Shown one piece after another: positions 1 through 4,859 of a stretch of DNA of 5,662 nucleotides (positions are counted from its first letter, which is position 1; every line of letters begins with the position of its first letter). Below the pieces are notes generated by a model. It was not told the origin of the DNA. It was given only the letters and a program-made list of their open reading frames with translations, and searched no databases. Source of the DNA: an uncultured Flammeovirgaceae bacterium (GTDB lineage Bacteria; Bacteroidota; Bacteroidia; Cytophagales; Cyclobacteriaceae); NCBI GenBank assembly GCA_946480685.1, contig CAMLLI010000331.1, positions 1-5,662 on the forward strand, read 5' to 3'. Both the position numbers and the translations under genes were made by a program.

Positions 1-238
1 GGTCGCCATCATCATCCGTTGTGTGGGTCCCTTCTTTTTCAATTACCTTGATGCCTTCTTTGGTAAGGTAAGGTTTTACAATCGGGTATATTTCTTCGAG
101 GATGGCGAGTTCGTCTTCATCCAGCGGTGCACCGAAGTCACCTTCCACGCAGCACGCACCTTTACATTTCTCGAGATTGCAGACGAATTCTTTTTCGATA
201 ACGTCATCCGATATGAGAATTTCCCCGATTTTTATCAT
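1..238 (-). CDS. DUF3109 family cysteine-cluster protein (5' part, truncated by window edge)
   Basis: Reading the minus strand from an ATG at 238 gives 79 codons with no stop before the window ends, so this is the N-terminal part of a longer protein. It begins MIKIGEILISDDVIEKEF and carries a cysteine cluster C20, C25, C29, C30 (C-x4-C-x3-CC, in the context CKGACCVEGDFGAPL), followed by an acidic stretch DEDELAILEEIYP. This start and the cluster match my recollection of the DUF3109 family common in Bacteroidota. The cysteines suggest a metal or Fe-S site, but the biochemical function is unknown. No signal peptide or membrane segment is visible, so it is probably cytoplasmic. It lies 56 bp downstream of the TcmP-like gene on the same strand. 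A -7 box (TATCTTTG) ends only 4 nt before the ATG, so a separate, possibly leaderless transcript is likely. Family assignment is by recognition, not a search. Confidence 0.82.
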   Translation of the reverse strand, partial: MIKIGEILISDDVIEKEFVCNLEKCKGACCVEGDFGAPLDEDELAILEEIYPIVKPYLTKEGIKVIEKEGTHTTDDDGD

Positions 239-242
239 GTCA

Positions 243-250
243 CAAAGATA
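243..250 (-). promoter_or_regulatory. Candidate Bacteroidota promoter (-7 box) for the DUF3109 gene
   Basis: The minus strand reads TATCTTTG here, a full match to the Bacteroidota -7 consensus TAnnTTTG. Exactly 19 nt upstream (minus strand, 273-270) is TCTG, a 3 of 4 match to the -33 TTTG. The box ends 4 nt before the ATG at 238, so transcription would start at or next to the start codon. Such boxes can occur by chance in AT-rich DNA; the spacing is what makes this one credible. Confidence 0.5.
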
Positions 251-294
251 CAATTTTTAATATGGAATACAGATCGCAGTGGGTGTAAAGCATT

Positions 295-1155
295 CTACCA
301 CAATTCAAACTGCACGTGCTCGCTCTCCTGCACTTCGTTGAGCACTGCTTTGGTTGAAAATTTCTTTGAGAAGAAGCCGATGTAATATGCTGGCAACTCC
401 ATCAACCTGGAATCAAGTTTATGCACCGACAACGCAGTGTTCAATCCCAGCACCAGCATGTTGTTCTGGTAAATGCGCACCAGGTGTTTGTAGAATTGCT
501 GGTTGCTTTGTACGTTGGCGAGTCGCTGCAGATCGGCAATACCCAGGTATCGTTTCAATTGCTCGCGATGTTCTTCCAGGTAAAAAGCATAGCTCATGCG
601 TTGATTCATCATCCAGGTAAATGGCATCAGGAAACTAAATCCGCACGCAGCGAGTTTATCTATTAACGCGTAAGGTATTTCAAATGAGAACGGATCGACC
701 AGGCACAATACAGCTTTCTTGTTTCCTTTTGTTTGTGGAATAACGGAACGAAGTCTGTCAGCCAGCACATCAACGGGTTCATCCAGCAAGAGTATATTTT
801 TAATGCGAAAGAAACGATCAACACGGCTCTGTAATGCATACATCTGTTCATGATCACGCTCGCACAGAATCCACTGCGATATGGGTAAATTTGCTGCCAG
901 CAAAGACAACGAAGAACCGGCAAAAATTTCTTTTTGATGTCCGTAAGAAAAGAGTCCGCTGCCGGCACACAGGTCAACCAGCACAATATCATCCACTCTT
1001 CCGGCAGCATTCACGATGAATGATTGCACGTAACGTTCTATGAGCTGAACCTTTACTTTAAACCACGGTTCTACGGCTGTAACACTAAGTCCGTCAGACT
1101 GAAAAAATGGAACTTGCGCGGAAAGTTTTGAGTTCAAGAAAAAAGATTTTTTCAA
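295..1155 (-). CDS. tcmP: TcmP-like (three-Cys-motif partner) putative SAM-dependent methyltransferase
   Basis: This 286-residue protein (from the TTG at 1155) has a class I methyltransferase layout. Motif I is VDLCAGSG at residues 60-67. A GSSL turn at 80-83 is followed by CERD at 98-101, where the acidic residue after strand 2 would bind the SAM ribose. LCLVDPFSFEIP at about 150-161 takes the place of the DPPY-like motif IV. This order and the C-terminal YYIGFFSKK segment (257-265) resemble the three-Cys-motif partner protein family, whose substrate and role are unknown. Family members are normally encoded beside a three-Cys-motif protein; none is visible here, although the next gene downstream has its own cysteine cluster. 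No ATG or GTG start exists between the upstream in-frame stop (1191-1189) and 1155, so TTG at 1155 is used; another TTG at 1137 would give 280 residues. Class I methyltransferase fold is fairly secure; TcmP is probable; the symbol is tentative. Confidence 0.68.
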   Translation of the reverse strand: MKKSFFLNSKLSAQVPFFQSDGLSVTAVEPWFKVKVQLIERYVQSFIVNAAGRVDDIVLVDLCAGSGLFSYGHQKEIFAGSSLSLLAANLPISQWILCERDHEQMYALQSRVDRFFRIKNILLLDEPVDVLADRLRSVIPQTKGNKKAVLCLVDPFSFEIPYALIDKLAACGFSFLMPFTWMMNQRMSYAFYLEEHREQLKRYLGIADLQRLANVQSNQQFYKHLVRIYQNNMLVLGLNTALSVHKLDSRLMELPAYYIGFFSKKFSTKAVLNEVQESEHVQFELW

Positions 1156-1160
1156 AAGTA
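1153..1160 (-). promoter_or_regulatory. Candidate -7 box upstream of the TcmP-like gene
   Basis: The minus strand reads TACTTTTG, matching TAnnTTTG, with TTTT (3 of 4 to TTTG) 19 nt upstream at 1183-1180. It overlaps the first possible start codon (TTG, 1155-1153). If the promoter is real, the transcript would begin downstream of that codon and the TTG at 1137 would become the better start. The match may also be chance in a T-rich stretch. Confidence 0.3.
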
Positions 1161-1163
1161 CTG

Positions 1164-1196
1164 AAGGTTGAAATTGATTAAAAGGATGTCAACCTT
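1164..1196. repeat. Perfect 8-bp inverted repeat between divergent genes (candidate operator)
   Basis: AAGGTTGA at 1164-1171 and TCAACCTT at 1189-1196 are exact reverse complements separated by 17 bp, centred at 1180. They occupy the middle of the 65-bp gap between the leftward TcmP-like gene and the rightward helicase. The half-site spacing (25 bp centre to centre) would suit a dimeric regulator contacting one DNA face about two and a half turns apart only with some flexibility, so a hairpin in RNA is an alternative. No regulator is encoded in the window. Confidence 0.4.
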
Positions 1197-1220
1197 TAAT
1201 GTTTAATTTGCGCCTTGATT

Positions 1221-3479
1221 ATGACCGATTATTTAGCAACCCTTAATGAACCTCAGCGCGAAGGTGTACTTACAACCGATGGTCCTTGCATGCTCATTGC
1301 CGGTGCAGGCTCTGGTAAAACACGTGTACTAACCTATCGCATTGCACACCTTATTCAACAGAAAGGTGTTGATCCGTTCAGCATTATGGCGCTGACCTTT
1401 ACCAACAAGGCTGCAAAAGAAATGCGCGAGCGTATTGAAAAAGTTGTTGGCCACGATGCCCGTAATTTATGGATGGGAACATTTCACTCGGTGTTCTCCA
1501 GAATTCTGCGTGCCGAAGCGCATCACCTGGGCTACCCGCATGACTTTACTATTTATGATTCTGATGATTCAAAATCACTCATCCGGACCATTGTAAAGGA
1601 AATGGGACTTGACGATACGATTTATAAAGTCAATACAGTATATAGCAGAATCTCTGCTGCAAAGAACAGGCTGATCGGCTGGGAAGATTACCTGCGCAAT
1701 GCCGAGCTGATGGGCGATGATGCAGCAAACCTTCGTCCGGAGATCGGCAAGATATATAAGACATATGCCATGCGCTGTTTCAAATCAGGCGCGATGGATT
1801 TTGATGACCTGTTATTCAACACCGATAAACTCTTCAAAGAACATTTAGAAGTACTGAATAAATATCAGCACCGTATACAATATGTATTGGTGGATGAGTT
1901 TCAGGATACTAACCTGTGCCAGTATTTCATCATCCGTAAACTTTCTTCGGTAAAGGAAAATGTTTGCGTGGTGGGCGATGATGCGCAAAGTATATATGCG
2001 TTTCGTGGTGCCGACATTACGAACATTCTGAACTTCGAACGCGACTACCCGGATCTGAAAGTTATCAAGCTTGAACAAAATTATCGTTCAACGCAAAATA
2101 TAGTGCAGGCTGCCAACTCGGTGATCAAACGAAACCGGGCACAGCTTCCTAAAAATGTATGGACTGCCAATGAAGAAGGCAATCTCATCGAACTGATCAA
2201 AGCTGTATCCGATAATGAAGAAGGGAAACTGGTAGCGACTTCTATCTTCCAGGAGAAAATGCAGCATCAGCTCAAGTTCAGTGACTTTGCTATACTATAT
2301 CGCACCAACAGTCAGTCGCGTGCCATCGAAGAAGCGCTGCGCAGAATGAACATCAAGTATAAAGTTGTTGGTGGTCTTTCATTCTATCAGCGAAAAGAGA
2401 TCAAAGACCTCCTCGCCTATTTACGTTTTACCATGAACCAGCAGGATGAAGCTTCATTCCGCCGGATCATCAATTTACCGAAGCGCGGTATAGGAGACTC
2501 TACAGTTGATAAAATTGTTGTTGCAGCAAACGATCACGGTACTTCCATTTGGGAAATTCTGCAGAATGCTACGCCATTTGTGGGCGGAAGAGTAGCCGGA
2601 CCGATCGATGACTTTGTAGCGATGATCAAACGCTTCTCGCTGGAAATACAACGCAAGGATGCTTACGATGCTGCATTTGAAATTGCCAAAGGTTCAGGAT
2701 TGCTTCGCGAACTATATGAAGACAAAACCGTTGAGGGACTGAGTCGTTACGAGAACGTTCAGGAATTGCTGAACGCGATCAAGGAATATGTAGACGATCC
2801 GGAACGTCAGGACAAAACGTTGGGTGCATTCCTCCAGGAGGTATCATTGGTTACAGGTCAGGATGAAGATAAAGACAAGGATCCTGATAAGGTAACACTA
2901 ATGACCATACACATGGCCAAGGGACTTGAGTTCAAGTATGTATATATGGTTGGGATGGAAGAAGATCTCTTCCCTTCGCAGATGATGATCAGCAGTCGTG
3001 CAGAACTTGAAGAAGAAAGACGATTGTTCTATGTGGCCATCACGCGGGCCGAGAAGCGCCTGTTCCTCTCCTACGCGTTAACGCGTTATCGTTTTGGAAG
3101 ATTGAAGAACTGCGAGCCCAGTCGTTTCCTGGATGATATCGACCAGAGCTTTATCAAAGTCAGCTCGAAGTTTTCAGGTCTTGAGTCCGCGCCACCGAGT
3201 GACTATGCGAAGAAGCTTGTTACAGGAATCAAGAAAACCATTACGTCTGCACCACCGGCGCAGAAGCCAACGAACTACAAAGCTCCGGCTGATTTTGTAC
3301 CGAGCGATACTTCAAGGCTGAAAGAAGGTATGAAAGTAGAACACCCCAAATTCGGTTTTGGCACAGTATTACAAATGGATATGTCGGGCGCAGACCGCAA
3401 GGCCAAGATCAATTTTACAGAAATTGGCGAAAAAACCCTGCTGTTGAGCTTTGCCAAGCTGAGGATCGTAGAAAACTGA
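1221..3479 (+). CDS. pcrA: PcrA/UvrD-type SF1A ATP-dependent 3'-5' DNA helicase
   Basis: This is a full-length 752-residue helicase of the UvrD/PcrA/Rep family, which unwinds DNA 3'-5' in nucleotide excision repair, transcription-coupled repair and clearing of stalled forks. All motifs are present in order: Q motif LNEPQREGV (near residue 12), Walker A AGAGSGKT (27-34, K33), motif Ia TFTNKAAKEM, motif II DEFQDT (D225, E226), motif III VGDDAQSIYAFRGAD (252-266), motif IV LEQNYRST (284-291), motif V MTIHMAKGLEF (561-571) and motif VI RRLFYVAITRAEKR (600-613, R609). A Pro/Lys-rich linker (about 650-700) leads to a C-terminal Tudor-like domain starting EGMKVEHPKFGFGTV (702 on), which in PcrA contacts RNA polymerase. 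ATG at 1221 is preferred over an in-frame TTG at 1215 because MTDYLATLNEPQRE fits the family N-terminus. There is no Shine-Dalgarno, as usual in Bacteroidota. uvrD is an equally common label. Confidence 0.96.
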   Translation: MTDYLATLNEPQREGVLTTDGPCMLIAGAGSGKTRVLTYRIAHLIQQKGVDPFSIMALTFTNKAAKEMRERIEKVVGHDARNLWMGTFHSVFSRILRAEAHHLGYPHDFTIYDSDDSKSLIRTIVKEMGLDDTIYKVNTVYSRISAAKNRLIGWEDYLRNAELMGDDAANLRPEIGKIYKTYAMRCFKSGAMDFDDLLFNTDKLFKEHLEVLNKYQHRIQYVLVDEFQDTNLCQYFIIRKLSSVKENVCVVGDDAQSIYAFRGADITNILNFERDYPDLKVIKLEQNYRSTQNIVQAANSVIKRNRAQLPKNVWTANEEGNLIELIKAVSDNEEGKLVATSIFQEKMQHQLKFSDFAILYRTNSQSRAIEEALRRMNIKYKVVGGLSFYQRKEIKDLLAYLRFTMNQQDEASFRRIINLPKRGIGDSTVDKIVVAANDHGTSIWEILQNATPFVGGRVAGPIDDFVAMIKRFSLEIQRKDAYDAAFEIAKGSGLLRELYEDKTVEGLSRYENVQELLNAIKEYVDDPERQDKTLGAFLQEVSLVTGQDEDKDKDPDKVTLMTIHMAKGLEFKYVYMVGMEEDLFPSQMMISSRAELEEERRLFYVAITRAEKRLFLSYALTRYRFGRLKNCEPSRFLDDIDQSFIKVSSKFSGLESAPPSDYAKKLVTGIKKTITSAPPAQKPTNYKAPADFVPSDTSRLKEGMKVEHPKFGFGTVLQMDMSGADRKAKINFTEIGEKTLLLSFAKLRIVEN

Positions 3480-3480
3480 T

Positions 3481-3511
3481 TTTGGCGTTTTTATATATTC
3501 CTGTAGCTTTG
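3481..3511 (+). promoter_or_regulatory. Consensus Bacteroidota promoter for the toxin-antitoxin pair
   Basis: TTTG at 3481-3484 (-33) and TAGCTTTG at 3504-3511 (-7, matching TAnnTTTG) are separated by exactly 19 bp, the consensus arrangement for the Bacteroidota primary sigma factor. The -33 element begins one base after the helicase TGA. The expected transcription start, roughly 4 to 6 nt past the -7 box, falls at about 3516-3518, on or next to the GTG start codon of the antitoxin candidate, which implies a leaderless or near-leaderless mRNA. Confidence 0.72.
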
Positions 3512-3517
3512 TTAGCA

Positions 3518-3700
3518 GTGGAGACAAAAAAAAACATATTCAAGACTACCAAGCCTAAAACTCCTTCAAAAAACCGTTTAACGGAAAAGCAAAAGAAGGC
3601 TTTAAAACTTCTGGAGGAGCTTAAAGGTATAGGAACTGGTGTATGGAAAGAAGATGCTCAGGAATATGTAAATCGATTAAGGAGTAATGACAGGTTCTAA
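3518..3700 (+). CDS. Small basic antitoxin candidate of a PIN-type TA pair
   Basis: This is a 60-residue protein, starting METKKNIFKTTKP and ending DAQEYVNRLRSNDRF. The first 27 residues are strongly basic and probably disordered (ten Lys/Arg). The rest is an amphipathic helix (KALKLLEELKGI) plus the W43..D46-A-x-E-Y-V-N-x-L-R stretch, which resembles the C-terminal toxin-wrapping tail of antitoxins paired with PIN toxins. No ribbon-helix-helix, AbrB or helix-turn-helix domain can be seen, so DNA-binding autoregulation is not evident. The frame is open from a TTG at 3482, but that codon lies in the -33 promoter box; GTG at 3518 is the only sensible start after the predicted transcription start, and no internal ATG exists. 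Its last 14 bp overlap the PIN gene. The antitoxin role is inferred from size, order, overlap and the tail, not from a family I can name. Confidence 0.72.
   Translation: METKKNIFKTTKPKTPSKNRLTEKQKKALKLLEELKGIGTGVWKEDAQEYVNRLRSNDRF
3679..3684 (+). promoter_or_regulatory. Shine-Dalgarno-like AAGGAG before the PIN toxin gene
   Basis: AAGGAG lies inside the 3' end of the antitoxin gene, only 2 nt before the toxin ATG at 3687. None of the other starts I checked in this window has such a purine-rich site. The very short spacing is suboptimal, so it may instead support re-initiation by ribosomes finishing the antitoxin. Confidence 0.35.
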
Positions 3701-4103
3701 GTTATTTATTGACACAGCTCCTGTAATTTATCTTGTAGAACAGAATCCTGAGTACTTCGAACAAGTTAGCCTGTTTCTCGCAGACTCTATCAGAAGTAAT
3801 ATCACATTAACAACAAGTGTTTTAACCACTGCTGAAGTTGAGATAAGACCTCGAAAACCGGGAAAGAAAGATTTGATTAGTAAGTTTGAAAAAACTATAA
3901 GATCGCTCTTTGAAGTTTACCCGATCACATGGGAGATTGCACAGATGTCAGCCACGTTGCGTGCTAAATATTCATCTCTCAGAGCAATTGACTCTCTTCA
4001 TATAGCTTGTGCAATACACCATAAATGTGAAGACTTCATTACAAATGATAAACGTCTCAGAGTAATAAAAGAAATACCAATAACACTCATTAAGAATTTA
4101 TGA
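3687..4103 (+). CDS. PIN-domain ribonuclease, VapC-like toxin
   Basis: This 138-residue protein is the usual size for a single PIN domain. The four acidic metal-binding positions are all present: D9 in LFIDTAPVIYLVE, E50 in TTAEVEIRP, D102 in AIDSLHIACA and D121 in FITNDKRL. With Mg or Mn, PIN toxins cut specific RNAs such as tRNA or rRNA and halt translation until bound by the antitoxin. There is no signal peptide or membrane segment, so it is cytoplasmic. The ATG at 3687 lies 14 bp inside the antitoxin gene, the usual tight coupling of type II pairs. Its TGA overlaps the ATG of the DUF4290 gene (ATGA, 4100-4103). The middle is AT-rich: two sampled 60-base lines gave 21 and 18 G+C, against 25 in the helicase and 31 in DUF4290, which hints at recent acquisition. 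The RNA target cannot be read from the sequence. Confidence 0.9.
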   Translation: MTGSKLFIDTAPVIYLVEQNPEYFEQVSLFLADSIRSNITLTTSVLTTAEVEIRPRKPGKKDLISKFEKTIRSLFEVYPITWEIAQMSATLRAKYSSLRAIDSLHIACAIHHKCEDFITNDKRLRVIKEIPITLIKNL

Positions 4104-4786
4104 TCGGAGAATACAACACCCAACGTCCGGGTATCATTTTAAAAGAATACGGACGCAACGTTCAGAAGCTGATCGAGTATATCAGAACTGTACCGGACAA
4201 AGAGAAGCGCACGGAGCTTTCATATACCTTGATCGAACTTATCAAACAACTCACGCCCTCTATCAAAGAACAGGGTGATGATCCGCAACGTATGTGGGAT
4301 GACCTGTATATCATTGCCGATTTCAATCTTGATGTAAACAATCCGTACCCGGTGCCGGAGCGTGAGATACTCTTCAAGAAACCGATGAAGGTGGAGTATC
4401 CGCAGAGCAACATCCGCTTCAAGCACTATGGTAAAAATATAGAGAAACTTGTAAAAGAAGCGTTGAAGAAGGAAGATCCGCAGGAGCGCCAGGATGCCAT
4501 TATATACCTCGGCAAACTGATGAAAACTTTCTACGCTAACTGGAACAAGGAACCACTGGATGACTCGGTTATCCTTCGCGACATCCAGCAGATGTCAGGT
4601 GGTGCGTTGAACATGACGATCGATCGCGTACGCGAAGACAACCTGTTCGAGAAGCTATATAAGGAGCGCAAGAAAGTGAGACCTCAGGGCAACGGAGGTC
4701 ACCAGCACCAGCGCCAGGGAGGACACCGCCCGTTCAATAAGAACAAAGGTGGCAATCAGAATTTCCGCAGAAGAAGAGATCAATAA
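4100..4786 (+). CDS. DUF4290 domain-containing protein
   Basis: This 228-residue protein, starting MIGEYNTQRPGIILKEYGRN, matches DUF4290, a Bacteroidota family of unknown function that I recall as commonly encoded just upstream of murA, as here. It is predicted mostly helical and soluble, with no cysteines. Residues 14-50 and 107-143 appear to be an internal duplication: YGRNVQKLI aligns with YGKNIEKLV, and D33/D126, R37/R130, L44/L137, L47/L140 and K49/K142 stay in register at a constant offset of 93. Residues 191-228 form a low-complexity Gly/Gln/Asn/His/Arg tail ending RRRRDQ, as seen in RNA-binding tails. The start overlaps the toxin stop, so translation may be coupled to the PIN gene; no Shine-Dalgarno is visible. 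No promoter of its own can be made out inside the toxin gene, so it may depend on the TA promoter or on helicase read-through. Confidence 0.88.
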   Translation: MIGEYNTQRPGIILKEYGRNVQKLIEYIRTVPDKEKRTELSYTLIELIKQLTPSIKEQGDDPQRMWDDLYIIADFNLDVNNPYPVPEREILFKKPMKVEYPQSNIRFKHYGKNIEKLVKEALKKEDPQERQDAIIYLGKLMKTFYANWNKEPLDDSVILRDIQQMSGGALNMTIDRVREDNLFEKLYKERKKVRPQGNGGHQHQRQGGHRPFNKNKGGNQNFRRRRDQ

Positions 4787-4859
4787 AATTCAGCGGTATA
4801 ACAATCTTATCAGGTACGATTTTGTCAATTAGGCATTGATAATAAGCTATTGTTTTTAA

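Noticed and set aside
23..385. Plus-strand open frame of 120 codons
   Set aside because: It is antisense to the DUF3109 gene start and the end of the TcmP-like gene, crosses their intergenic gap, and its Phe-rich translation resembles no protein family.
354..1019. Several open frames (354-620 +, 421-666 +, 663-1010 -, 834-1019 +) inside the TcmP-like gene
   Set aside because: They lie within a continuous 286-residue frame that has recognisable methyltransferase motifs; their translations are Cys/Arg-rich shadows.
1215..1220. TTG at 1215 as the helicase start
   Set aside because: ATG two codons later gives the family-typical N-terminus MTDYLATLNEPQRE, so the TTG is unnecessary.
3506..3516. 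GCT-N5-AGC as a TA operator
   Set aside because: Only 3-bp arms overlapping the -7 box; such matches are expected by chance.
4821..4857. Possible murA promoter or a DUF4290 terminator (TTTG at 4821-4824; TCAAT-TAGGC-ATTGA hairpin at 4825-4839)
   Set aside because: No good -7 box lies 19 bp after the TTTG, and the 5-bp AT-rich stem is weak and 12 bases from the T-run, so neither element is convincing.
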